Positions 13,101 to 24,150 of a stretch of 64,000 nt of DNA are shown here, piece by piece; positions within the stretch are counted from its first letter, which is position 1, and each line of letters opens with the position of its first letter. The notes under the pieces are model-generated. The model was given only the letters and a program-made list of their open reading frames with translations. It was not told the origin of the DNA and searched no databases. Position numbers and translations under genes: made by a program. The stretch spans positions 3,718,532 to 3,782,531 of the forward strand of contig NC_031783.1 in the NCBI RefSeq assembly GCF_001522545.3, in the 5' to 3' direction. Source of the DNA: Parus major. Lineage: Eukaryota; Chordata; Aves; Passeriformes; Paridae.

Positions 13101-14655
13101 ATTGTATTTAGAATAAGTACTGTAAGATTCAATTGTCTTCAATAACAATATTTGTTTTGTTAGAACTTCAAGTAATTTTTGGGAGTTTTTTCTTTTTCCT
13201 CTTCTTTTTTTTTTGTAGTGTTTGGCTTTAGGAAACATGTTTCATTGTATTATTTAGAGAATGACCTTCAGAACTGATAACATTTTGTTGTAGTGCACTT
13301 CTCTTTTCGTGCACTGTATAAATAATGAATTGTAAATCAACACAATTAAATGAGATATGACTGCATAGATTTCTGTATAAATTGGGAAACTTCACCAGCT
13401 GCTCTGCAAGGACAACCTTTACCAATTGTGGATATTTTTCTGGTTCAGAAAACCTTTCCTGAGGAATTCCAAACCTTTCACGTCCCAGATCATTAAGTTG
13501 TGTGAGCAAATAGTCCTTGTACTGCAGAGTTCTTGAGTAGCAGAAGAATATTTTTTGTGCTAATATTTTCTAAGCCTCTGCTTTGAAAATGTTTGAAGGA
13601 ATAAGATACAGAAGAAATTCGAAGCAGAACAATCTGTAGTTCAAAACACACAGAAAACAGTTTAAAAAAAGTACAGTTTTTCTTTTTTGTGTCTATAACA
13701 TGGTAGTTTTGATATGGAATTCAGACAATATTAATATTAAATAACTTCAGGTATTTATTAAGTTTGAAAAGAAGTTTATTTTTTTTCTTAAGAAGGATGA
13801 GAACATTTTTTTTAATTTAGATTTGGCTAAAATTATCTGTCATATGCAGATGATTATGCAATATCTGCCAGCATCCTACCCTAAGACAGTTCTACCAGAT
13901 GGTCAAGCGTTTTTCATGTGGCACTTGTTTAAATGCAAATATATCTAATTTTTTCTGTAATTATTAACATCATCTTGCATCTAAGGACTTGATCTACATT
14001 GAATTAACTACTTCTAGACTATTTCTGCTATATTTTGTAGTGAAAAGATGGTATTTCAACCTTTATAGTTGGCAGGATGAGTATTTTGCTTTAATATCTA
14101 AGAGATCTGTATTATCATGTGGGAAATTTACAGTAGGAATAACCAATATTTTTTCCAGTGTTTATTATGCTGCTGTATAAAGAAAATAGGGCTTGTTATT
14201 TAATGTGTGTCTCCAAGCAAAATGAGACTGTGGCACTGAGACTTGCTGAACTGGTTCTGAGTACTGAAGCATCAGCTTGAGGTACATGTGACAAATATAA
14301 ACAAAATCTTAAAGATGCATTTGCTTGAATAAAACCCAAAAATAGGGATGTAGGCTGGCTAGCATTCACATCAGTGATGGGAGATGATAACCAAACAAGA
14401 TTTTCACTGAGGGATGAACTGTTGCATAGTTTTATAATATGATTATCATTCCACATGTGCAGTGGGTACTGTGCTGTTTCCCCTAGTCCTTTGATTTTAA
14501 AAGTTTTGCTTGCTGCAGTTTTCCTGGGATCCTCCTTTAGAATATCCTGAGGTTTAAGATTATTCTTCTGCTGTGCTCTTCTGTAGCTGTCCTGGTAAAA
14601 ACTTAAATGGTGATCTCTGCAGTAAAACCTACTTTGTAATATTAATTACCATTGC
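7181..14655. other. Noncoding DNA, no gene recognised
   Basis: About 7.5 kb of AT-rich sequence without an identifiable gene or transposon. It holds a (GTTT)n tract at 8451-8497 and poly-T runs near 12998-13011 and 13205-13216. The stretch around 8990-9080 has some homeodomain-like words but is weaker than the elements listed separately. The minus-strand 166-codon frame at 8916-9416 has no recognisable domain. Confidence 0.7.
8451..8497. repeat. (GTTT)n / T-G-rich tract
   Basis: Successive GTTT units run into GGTTTTTTGG and poly-T. This is a low-complexity tract of a kind seen several times in this window. Confidence 0.85.
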
Positions 14656-14660
14656 ATGTA

Positions 14661-14924
14661 GACAAAACCCAGTGCCATGGGTACATAAAGCTTAGTAAAT
14701 AAAACCCAGTGCCATGGGTAAATAAAACCCAGTGCCATGGGTAAATAAAACCCAGTGCCACGGGTAAATAAAACCCAGTGCCATGGGTAGACAAAACCCA
14801 GTGCCATGGATAAATAAAACCCAGTGCTGTAGGTAAAAACCCAGTGCCATGGGTAAATAAAACCCAGTGCCATGGGTAAATAAAACCCAGTGCCATGGGT
14901 AAATAAAACCCAGTGCCATGGGTA
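14661..14924. repeat. 23-bp minisatellite, 11 copies
   Basis: Eleven copies share the core ACCCAGTGCCATGGGT. Most are spaced exactly 23 bp apart, with extra sequence between copies 1 and 2 and a shortened unit before copy 8. Each intact core can fold as a small hairpin (ACCCA with TGGGT). In 8 of the 11 copies the linker contains AATAAA on the + strand, the canonical polyadenylation hexamer. On the minus strand the unit has no stop in any frame, so frames of 75-104 codons rich in ALGF/YPWHW appear in all three phases. These come from the repeat and are not genes. Confidence 0.95.
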
Positions 14925-16534
14925 GTTAAGTCAGCTAGTGGGTGCTCAATGTGCAATTTGGGCTGTTAAGGTTTAATTTTGAGCTTCAGGCTGCTATTTT
15001 GCCATGGGTACCACAGTTGGAAGTTTCTCATTTTTTATTGGGCATAAAAAGTAATAATCTGGGACTGTTATTAGCTACAGAATAAAGCACTGTTAGCACT
15101 CACTTTTTATGTTAAATCCAAGTACTGTATTGATTTTGCAGTAGGAAGACATGCAAGTCAGAAATGCAGTCAACAATGAGCCATCAACAGAGCATTGGTT
15201 CAGGTTTGAAAGAGAACTGAAGAGTTCCAGTCAGAAATAACAGAAGGAAGGAAATAAAAGAAGACAGTAGAAAGAGAAAGCAAGAATAAATACAAGTAAC
15301 ATAATACTGAAAACACATTCAGTCACTGAGAGGAGTTTTACTGCATTCACTGTTTCCAATGGGCATCATCCTGTGTATTTCAGTACTTATAATATCTAAA
15401 AAGAAACACTAGGATGGGATATCAGCAAACCCTAGAAGGACTGTAACGTGTCAGGATTGATCCACTAGTAATTTGCATCCACTGGGGGTGAGTTAGGATG
15501 TTGTGTGGGCAGGAATAATCTGAGGAATGGGAGAACTCTGCATCTCTCCTGGCAAGAGGTGGGTGTCAGTTTGGGAATGCTGCTCCCCAGTGCCTCATAG
15601 CTGCTCTTATTTTCTTAATAAAGCTGAATATTAAATGTCTTCTTTTAGGCTGCAGGTATTTCAAGAGACTGTCTGTACTATGCTACAGATGCTGGTCATA
15701 AATCAAAACACTGATGGAAAGTGGTGATAATGATGGAATATTCCATCAGCTTTCTGTTGGTTTTTCTTCTTATTTTAGGTCTTTAGAATGGATTTATGGT
15801 TAAAGCTTTTAACCACCAGCAGCAGGAGTTGGCATGATGGTGTCTAACTGGTAGCATGAAGGGGTTGGGGGGTAAAGACACCCTGTGCTTTTCAAGGTGA
15901 CACAAACAGGCACTAAGGATGCTTTAATTCAATATATACCTTTCCTGGTGGTCATGGCTGTCTGTGACAAAGGACTTGCAGGTCCTGGTGATTACCCCAG
16001 AGGTGTTCTTGCACTGCTGAGCAGAATAGGGTCAGCACTGAATTCTGGAACAATGTGGTTCCTGACCTATAGAAATGATTTGATCTCTCCCAGTGGCTCC
16101 CACTCCAGAAAATGTAGAGCCAAAAGTTCCTGCATGGATAAGGCATTAGAAGAGGTTGAAGGAAACTAACTGGAAAGTTTGAGTGGATTGCCAGGCACCT
16201 CTTTGCCTAGCAAAGACCTAGCAGAGATGGTCATTAATGTCAGGTAACCATTACTGAGATCATGTATTCAAGAGAAAATAATGAGCTGGTTTTCAATAAT
16301 TCAAATATTTCTCTTTTCCAGCCATTGCTTTTCTTCCACCTTTTGTGTACACAGGCTTTCTCTCTTTAACCCATCTGATCTTTTACTTGAAGAGCTGTAA
16401 TAAATGTAGATGTTCATCCTTTCTTCTAACAGACAATTGTGTGCAACTTGAAGCTCTGTACTGATTCCAAGGAGCTGGTGTCATTTGTGTGTCATTCTCT
16501 ATCTGTTACCTCTCTTGCTTTTTGTAGTATGTCA

Positions 16535-16660
16535 CCCATTTCTACTTTTTCTTCCTTCTCCCCACTCAGCCCTCTGGGGTTTTTTTTGCCTCTGTTTTCT
16601 TCCCTTTTCTTTTTGACTTTTTTTTCTTCTCCCCTCTCCCTTTTTGCTTTCCAGCTTCAG
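16535..16660. repeat. Pyrimidine-rich low-complexity tract
   Basis: Mostly T and C, with poly-T runs and TCTTCTCCCC-type stretches broken by a few purines. It is low-complexity sequence with no clear unit. Confidence 0.75.
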
Positions 16661-18383
16661 TTATTTTAGAACAGGGTGCTATGTATACCTTTTATTCTCA
16701 TGTCAGCATTTCAACCCTCATCAAAGATCCCATCAGCTAAAACCAGATTCTGTACTCACACAGAAACCCCCCCCCAAATTCTCTGATGTTGTTATGAAGG
16801 ACTCAGACACATTTTCCTTGTGGGAAGCAGCAGAGAAGTGGGAAAGGGAGGAGGGGGTTGCTGGAGAGTCTCTTAATTCCCTCCAGCTTAAAATTTGTCT
16901 CTTGTCGACATTTCCACTGCCACCCAGCTTCTGGGCCTCTCTCAGCAGGCTGCACTGGTTTTCTCTCACCACCTGCACAGTTTCCTGCTCTGTCAGGAAA
17001 TAGAGTTCAATTGTTTGCTCCCTAAAGAAACAGGGACTGCACTGGAATTTATTTTTTCTCCCCTTGCTTTTTGCTTCTATTGCACCTTTCATGCCATTGC
17101 TTCATCCTTAAGTGGTGCTTTATGTCAGATGAGGGACAATCATTTTTCTGAAAAATGAAGGGCCCCCCTTAGTGGTGAAAAAGTCCTGGGCTCGTTACTC
17201 TGTGGAAGGAAAGCCCAGCAAAAGCTGGGATGAGAAAGAGCTGCTGGATGACAGAAACAAAACATAAGTTCCAGTGTATTTGTCTTGGAGCAGCAGTAAT
17301 GCATGCCCTCTGTTGAACAGGTAAACTCTGGATTACATCCTAACCAGAGCTCTCCCCAGTCCCTGCCAGGCTCTCCCTCTAAAGGACATTTCTGTCTCCA
17401 GCTTTTCTCCTGTTGGTTCAGAGAAACATTACAGGTTACAGCCAGAGTAACAAAGAACTGCTCAACAGCTCTGGTATCTTCTGACTTTAAGAGCCACTTT
17501 ATCAACTTTGCAGTTGTCTAAGGGTACTGATTAATTTGCATTCATGTTATGCAATTTAAAGATAAAGTGATTCATGTTTCATCTATTTAAAAAAAAATAA
17601 ATTCTGCAGAGGCTTCCTTCTACTGTCTGAAGAGAGATTACGTAAAGAAATGTGCTACTGAATGCATTTATCAACTAGAAAAAGGCTTCCCTTTTATCTG
17701 AGTAGCTTTTCTAAGTGTTTCTGTTTCCTTTTCCCACTGTGTTTTATATAAATTCGTGAACATCAGGAATATAATTTCTGACATATCGCTGGGGAGAGAT
17801 CTGGAGGGATGAACACTGCTTCCCTTGCACATTGGTGAAGGGCTGGGGATGTTGAGTCTTTACCAAGGCAGCTGTTCCCAAAATGTTCAATCGTTGTTAA
17901 ATCAGCTAACAAATAGGAATTGCTGAAAACAGAGCAGGTATCTCATCTAGTCTCTGCATTGTTCAGTTTGATTTCTCTTGTGTATCTGCTGTCAGGATAG
18001 TTTTTCAGTTCTACAGAATGATAAATCTTGATTAATGTACAAATTTCCTACAAACATATGCATGCATACATGTAAGTACATATATATATTTATAAAAGGT
18101 CGTGTCACAGACAGATGTAAAAGTCTGTTGCAGTACATTTCTGCTTCTTATGTTACCAAAGTGAAAAGGGTTAAATGCTTTTTCTCATTATCTGTTGTTA
18201 AAAATGAAAAGGATTTAATGATTTAGGTTTTATATTAATGTCTTACAGACAATCTTTCACCTCAGGACAGAACTCTGTCTCAGTTTGCATTGCTTCTGCT
18301 GGTAGATTAAGAACATTCAGATAAGTTTTTTTGGATGAAACCCTCTGGTTTTCTCCCAAATAGGAGTTTATTTTGGTAGTCTG

Positions 18384-18430
18384 ATTTTTTGGGGGGTGTT
18401 TTTTTTGTTTGTTTGTTTTGTTTTATTTGG
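18384..18430. repeat. T/G-rich tract with (GTTT)n
   Basis: Poly-T, a G6 run and then GTTT units. It resembles the tracts at 8451, 33422 and 42427. Confidence 0.85.
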
Positions 18431-19429
18431 CCCCCAGAGTTCCAGCTGCCTCCATGTCCTCTTTTACTTCTTTCCTGCCTACTTGTGTTCCCCAAGCAAA
18501 CTTCTGTGTGCCAGGTCTTGGCACGCCCGTGTCTCTGCGGAGGTTCAGGGGGAGTTTTGTTTTCCAGCTTCTGAACAATGATCAAAGCTGTCACATCAGT
18601 CAGTTTTATTTCATCCATGTGAAATTTCTTCCTTACTCTCACAATTCTTTTATCTTTGTTTCAACTACCAGCAGCTCCAAAAGTCACATTCACTTTATGA
18701 ATATGCATCAAGTTTGTGTTTGGCTGTTCCCTTCCAGCAGGACTGTTCTCCATCCACGTTTAAAGCCCTCCAGAAGTTTGGAAGTCAGGGGAAGTTTGAA
18801 GTTATTCAGTCCAGAGGCTGAAGGGTCCTGCATCCCTCTGCAGTACAGGGATGTTTGTGGCTGGCTGAAGAAGTTCTCTTTACCTTCTGCCATTCTTGAA
18901 ACTTCTGCTCAGGGATTTCCTCCCCTCAGTGCCTCCACACAACCACAGAGTCAAGGCACTCTTCAAGTTGTGTGTTTCTGTGGTTTCTCTTTATCACTTT
19001 AGCTTTGCTTTTTAATCTTGTTTAGCTATTTGGGTCTTTTAAAACCATTTTAATGCCATTCTCAGCACCACACAGAATAATAAGTCCAGTTTTAGTATTG
19101 CTCAGTTTGATTATTTTGGCTGTTTTTTGAATTCTTTTGAAATGGAGGTTTAATTGGGTTGATATGGTGCCAAAATTTATTTCATTTTTCAGCAACTCGT
19201 TTTTATTTACAAAATAAGAAGTTGAAACTTCAAGCAATTTCATTCCATAGTATTGAAAGCTAATCAGTTCTGTTGTGTGCTGAGTGTGCCTGGAAAAAAG
19301 AAAACAATTATTTGATGTTTTGTTTGCAACTGTAAATCCAGAGGCCAAATATTCAGAAGAAAAGTTTTCTAAAACCAGGTTATTTTATTAACTCACTGCT
19401 AGTATGCAGAGGTTTGATTAGAGTTAAAT

Positions 19430-19738
19430 CACAGAATCTTGGAATCACAGGATGGGGTGGGTTGGAAGGGACCTTTAGGGTCTCATCCCATCCCTGCCAT
19501 AGGCAGAGACACCTCCACTGTCCCAGGCTGCTCCAAACCCCGTCCAGCCTGGCCTTGGACACTTCCAGGGATCCAGGGATGGTCACAGCTGCTCTGGGCA
19601 CCCTGTGCCAGGGCCTCAGCACCCTCCCAGGGATCATTCCCAAAATCCCATCTCACCCTCCTCTGGCAGTGGGAAACCATCCCCCCTTGTCAGAGGTGCC
19701 TCTCCAGCTCTCACAGGCACTGGCAAGCTGCTTTCAGT
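19430..19738 (-). mobile_element. CR1 LINE 3'-end fragment (5'-truncated)
   Basis: The + strand matches the reverse complement of an avian CR1 3' end as I know the family. It has the repeated CACAGAATC terminus at 19430, GGGTTGGAAGGGACC, the CCCATCC..CTGCC segment, CTGGCCTTGGACACTTCCAGGGAT, the CTCTGGGCACCCTGTGCCAGGGCCTCAGCACCCTC region, CCCCCTTGTC, and CCTCTCCAGCTCTC with AGGCACTGG. The element therefore lies on the minus strand with its 3' end at 19430. It is 5'-truncated, as most CR1 copies are, and carries no intact reverse transcriptase. The + strand frame over it is antisense and not a gene. Confidence 0.93.
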
Positions 19739-20179
19739 TCTGCTGGCAGCTTTGTAATAATTTGGAATTCTGGTTCTGCCAGAGCCATGCCTGTGTGTGT
19801 GTGACACCACACGAGACAGAAAAAGCCTTGTGGGGGATGGAATGGATGGAACAGAAGGGGAAGGGCAGCGAGGGCTTGCTTAGGCTGGATCAGTAACACA
19901 CTGTGTACTAAACCTATGGATAAAAATGCCAGGATTTCACATTAATGTGCTGTCCATTGTCATTACAGGACGCCTTGAGCTTTCTCACATAGTGCGGTGA
20001 GGTTTGGTGAGTGACACTGCTTTTCTCAGAATATTGCTCCAATCCTTGCCTGCTGAATGCAATCCACAAGCTGTGGGTGTCAGTCTGGAGGAAAAAAAAA
20101 CCCAAAAAAACGTGTCTGAGCAGCAACATTTGTCTCCTTGACGTTTAAATAAAGACAGTTGGGGTAGTGGCTCTCGGTT

Positions 20180-20480
20180 CAGTTCTCACTTTTATCCTGC
20201 ACTTAAACTTCTGATTAAGGTCATGCAGGACACCTTGTCATCTTTGCACCACTTAGCTTGACTTTTATCTGATGCTGAAGAACTCGCTAAGTTGTCTTTG
20301 AAGAATAATGTTCTGAGGAAAATGGATCTAAATGGATATATTGGGTAAAATAAATTCACCTGCAGGCCTGTGAAAAAGCACTGTAAATCTTGCCATGACC
20401 CCGTTCACTAAGGAGGTTTGTTGATAGCTTTATATTAAATCAGGAGCAGCAGAGGAAGCTGTAGAGATATTCAGCAGTAA
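20180..20480. promoter_or_regulatory. Candidate conserved noncoding element
   Basis: Complex, repeat-free sequence with retained CpGs (CTCGGTTC, ACTCGCTAAG, CCCGTTCAC, GCACGGC) and developmental words such as TCTGATTAAGG and TTTATCTGATG. Frames are interrupted by stops, so it does not look coding. Conservation was not measured. Confidence 0.28.
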
Positions 20481-20839
20481 CTGAAGAGGGAGAGCTGCAC
20501 GGCTTGTGGGATTACAGAATATGGAATTTTGTACTTCCAGGTCATTACTTTGAATTCAAATACACTCCTGGTAGTAATAAAAATCTGTTAGCAGATGACA
20601 GCTCTCCAGTTTCCTGTATGAAACGAGCTGAGGTTTTCTCTCCTCCTGGTAATGGGCAGATGCCCGCTACAGAAAAAGTGTCACAGCTGACACTATCAGC
20701 TACCTCTGCTGGCATCTCAGGGGGGTGGGCAGCAGATGAATACCTCACAGCAGAGTCACCTCTTTGACCTGAGATTAGATTCTTCTCTGGTGTTCAGCAG
20801 GGAGCTGTGTGCACAGAAAAGTTTAAGGGATAATATACC

Positions 20840-21030
20840 TTCCTCCTTTATATAGCGTTGCTGAACGCTGCTGCAATGAACAGGAGGTAAAAATTGAGGG
20901 CAATTTCCAAACCATTGCTCATAAATTAGAGACTGTGTGTTGTTCCTTATTTCATGTGGCACCAAACAAGGTTTCAACAAGGGAGGCATCTGAAAGGAGG
21001 TGTAATTAATAAGTATTTTGGCAAAGGCTA
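20840..21030. promoter_or_regulatory. Candidate conserved noncoding element
   Basis: Complex sequence with TATATAGCGTTGC, a CATAAATTAGAG word and GGTGTAATTAATAAG (homeodomain core). It is similar in texture to the other candidate elements and has no coding signal. Confidence 0.25.
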
Positions 21031-21949
21031 GCATTACTCTTTCTCCCTTATTCTCTGGGGCTTACCACTGTTGACACCACTGAATAAGAAAGCTAATTTA
21101 TTCTGGATGTGTAGGTGTTACAGAATATAGCTGCTTTTGAAGAGAAGATGTAGTGCATTTAACATGTCTGATTTAAAGACAGTTGTCCTTTGGTGCTTGC
21201 AGAAGTAAATTCTGTGACAAGTCTCTGTGACTGCTGTGTGACTCATGAGGTGGGAAGTCCTACAGGAGCTCCCACAAAGTAGCTTTTCTCTCCTGAAACC
21301 AAATCATCTCTCTTATGCCTTCTCTGGGGTTTGTTCAGCTCTCAGTGTGAGGGAGGTCCATGTGAGGCTCTCGTTAGCACACCAATAAATGCAAAAAAGC
21401 AGTTGCCTCATGATTCCCGAGGCAGAGGCTGCAGTGCAAATCCTCATGTGCCTCCAGACACTGTTATTGCTGATAACCCACGGGAGAGAAAGGTGTGCTG
21501 TCACTGCAGCTCCCGTGCACATGGGGATGTGTATCAGGAGGGGCAGGAGCAGTGCCTGCTGGTGACAAACATCCCTGTGGGATCACCCATGGCACAGCAT
21601 TTCCCCCTGCAGCCCTCCAGCCCTGCTCTTGGATTCTTGGAGGTGAAATCAGCCCCTTTTCCATGGCTCACCACAGAGCAAAGAGAGGGCAGATGTCACC
21701 CAACAAACTGATCCTGGTGACTGGAAAGAATTCAGATACTGTTTATAAAATTCTGGGACACATCGCACTGCATACAAACCCTCCCTTTTCCTGTGGGCAC
21801 TGTCAGTACAGGGGATTTGAGGATGTAAAAAACAGAGAAGCCTGTAGAAAGCCCCTGCAATTATCTAGGAGTTTAAAGGAGAAACAATATCCTTTTCCTT
21901 TGCTAATGATCTTGATGTTCATCTAAAATTGAAGTGTATTATGCTATAC

Positions 21950-21995
21950 TTTTCTTGATCAGATCTAAAATATGTTTCAGATCTGATCAAGAAAA
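21950..21995. repeat. Perfect 17-bp inverted repeat (hairpin)
   Basis: The left arm TTTTCTTGATCAGATCT (21950-21966) is the exact reverse complement of 21979-21995, around a 12-base loop. The loop word AAAATATGTTT recurs directly after the right arm (21992-22002). That layout fits a template-switch copy of the local sequence. The stem is too short for a typical microRNA precursor and no extended pairing is evident. Confidence 0.95.
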
Positions 21996-22002
21996 TATGT
22001 TT

Positions 22003-24085
22003 TCTACTTCTGCCAATCTTGCAGTATAACCTGTTATATGCAGCATTTTTATAAATGTAATAATTTGTAAATAATTATGAAAATTAATTCATAAGCACAA
22101 CATAGGATGTTAAATTGCTCTGAAGGCACTAAGGTTAGGCAAAATTTCCAGTACTATGTGGTTTTGTGTTTTCTGATTGGAGTTTTTGGTATTATTATGA
22201 GAAGTTTGAAGCAGCAATGCTGATAGATTTTTAGCATTGGAACTAACAGGAGACAATAAAATGAGACTTGGCTTGGAGTAGCAATCTTAATGCTGATGAA
22301 CATGGCAAACATGCACAGCTTCCACTTGGGGACAGCAGACACAGATGGCAGAAAGGATTTTACCATGTGCTATATGTCTTATTAATTGCTGTGCCCATTA
22401 CTATAAACTCCAGAGCCTGTTTCTCTGTTCCACTCTTGTGGACAGTTTGTCTGCTGTATGTTTACTGCAAACTATCACATTTCTATTTATTCTGTGGGTA
22501 TCATGGCTTCTCTTTTCTTCTCCTCCCTCTCCCTGCTCTCCTTCCCTCTCCCTGGACTTGTGCATGTGATTTGTTTTGGAAAGAAGATCAAATCCCACCC
22601 ATTTCAGAGGTGGTTCAGCATCCCAAGCAGGGAATGAGTGACATTCTAAAAGCAGGTGAAGTGTATGTGCAGATTCCTTAGCAACTTTTGTATCCATGGA
22701 ATATGGAATTTGAGTCCAGTCTTCAGGTTTGCAAAGATTCGGATGACCAGAGGTTCTGTGTGAGGTGATTCCTCAGGATGAGCTCCTGCAAAGCCATTAA
22801 AATTATTGTGTGGAAAAGCAGATGGACAGAACTCACTGAAATCCCCAAACTGTAAATTCTAGAGGGACTCTGGCCCTGTTGCTACCTGGTGTGAACCAGA
22901 CAAAGAAAGCCTTGAAACTGAGTGAAGCACTGCATAAATTATTCTGGGTAAAGTGAGTATATTAAAGCAAGAAATTGCATGAAACAAAAAGCACATTGAT
23001 GGCAACAAATACTGTGTTAATTGCTATTTTTTCTGGGTCTGACAGCAGGATAAGCAGCCAGTGGAAAGCACTGGAGAACAGTGTGAGTTAAAAGTTTTCT
23101 CAGTCCTGGGCTTGTCCTAAATATCTGGTGCCCTGTTCTGGGAAGTTGATTGAGTTGTTATTGCCAGTCAACAGCACTGTCCCTTACACAGCTGAGCATC
23201 TCAAATGCTGAACCACTGTCAGGTTTGCTGTGGTAGCAAAAGTGAATTGTAATCAAATCCTCTCTCTGGTGGGGCAGAGCTTAACAATGGTTATGGTTGG
23301 AGGCTGAAAAATAAGTGAGCTGCCTCCTGGGGCTTCCAAGGAGTCAGAGAAGTCCTGGAACTGTGACAATTAAATTAGGACATGAAATCTTTTATAAATC
23401 CATAAAACCTTTACAAGCCATGTCCATGGTAGAACCCCCCCTGGGAGCCAGGCAGGCTGTTCTAGCCCCCAGCAGCAGCTCAGGAGGGAGGATGTACAGC
23501 ACATTTCACCCTCTAACTCACACATTTCATCTGTGTCACTGCCTGCTCTTGCAGCTGTGTTTGACTGCTGCATTCAGAATTGGCAAAAGTTGAGTTTTTA
23601 ACAATTACAGGCATATCTGTTAAATCTAAGGTGCAGCTGGAATTGCAGCATGGAAAATAAAATTGCCTTCTTACAAGGCAATTACTGTAAATTGTTGTTC
23701 CTTCCTTGCAAGCACAACAAAAACACACTAATTGCTAAAAGTTTTTGTCATTTGTGTTAAATAGCTATTCTTCAATTATTTAAGGGTTTCAACAAGAAAT
23801 ATTAGGAAAAAACCAAAAAACAAACCCAAAACCCAAACATTACCAAAATAGCCTAATCTCACAGCTTTGTTATCAGCACTTTGCATTTCACCTTTCATGC
23901 CAACTTTGGCAACATCAGACTGTGGTACAATTATGAATTTTAAAAAATGCATAATGATTTTTGTCCCATTTTTCCCTCCATTCTTTCTGTTAGAGGTTGG
24001 CACAGGTTTAACTCTCAATACATTTGAATTACAAGACTTGGATGAGCTAATCAATAGCCCATTCTTTTTTACATGTTTTTTATAT
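22003..24085. other. Noncoding DNA, no gene recognised
   Basis: AT-rich sequence with a pyrimidine-rich stretch at 22505-22560 and an A/C-rich tract at 23805-23838. No frame resembles a known protein and no transposon is apparent. Confidence 0.7.
23805..23838. repeat. A/C-rich low-complexity tract
   Basis: AAAAAACC and CAAACCC-type units form a short tract. It is the complementary counterpart of the T/G-rich tracts elsewhere in the window. Confidence 0.8.
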
Positions 24086-24086
24086 T

Positions 24087-24150
24087 CATAGAATCACTAA
24101 GGTTGGAAAATACCTCCAAGATCAGAGAGTCCAACCTGTGTCCAGTGCTC
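24087..24150 (-). mobile_element. Short CR1 LINE 3'-end remnant
   Basis: TCATAGAATCACTAAGGTTGG, then AAAATACCTCCAAGATCA and GAGTCCAACCTGTG, follow the known reverse complement of an avian CR1 3' end. The element is on the minus strand with its 3' end at 24087. Similarity fades after about 24150, so only the terminal part is present, or the rest has decayed. It is diverged and presumably old. Confidence 0.8.

Larger units (their letters stand above)
14925..19425. other. Noncoding DNA, no gene recognised
   Basis: This block holds a pyrimidine-rich tract at 16535-16660, a C9 run at 16767-16775, a T/G-rich tract at 18384-18430 and a copy of GCCATGGGTA near 15002 that resembles the minisatellite core. 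The 197-codon frame at 18409-19002 starts inside the T/G tract, is rich in Ser, Phe and Cys and has no domain. Confidence 0.7.
19739..21949. other. Noncoding DNA with a regulatory-looking centre
   Basis: No gene is recognised. The block holds an A-rich tract at 20090-20112, a short (TG)n at about 19792-19804 and the enhancer-like stretches listed separately. The + strand frames at 21331-21926 (126 and 143 codons) have no domain that I recognise. Confidence 0.65.

Noticed and set aside
14661..14924. CRISPR-like array
   Set aside because: Units are directly tandem at 23 bp with no unique spacers, in a vertebrate genome. It is a minisatellite.
18409..19002. 197-codon + strand frame
   Set aside because: It begins in a T/G-rich tract, is rich in Ser, Phe and Cys, and has no domain, promoter or splice context. 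It overlaps other frames of comparable quality.
19414..19896. 160-codon + strand frame
   Set aside because: It is antisense to a CR1 3' end, outside any CR1 coding region.
21950..21995. MicroRNA precursor
   Set aside because: The 17-bp stem with a 12-base loop does not extend outward. Precursors need roughly 30 paired bases. Template switching explains it better.
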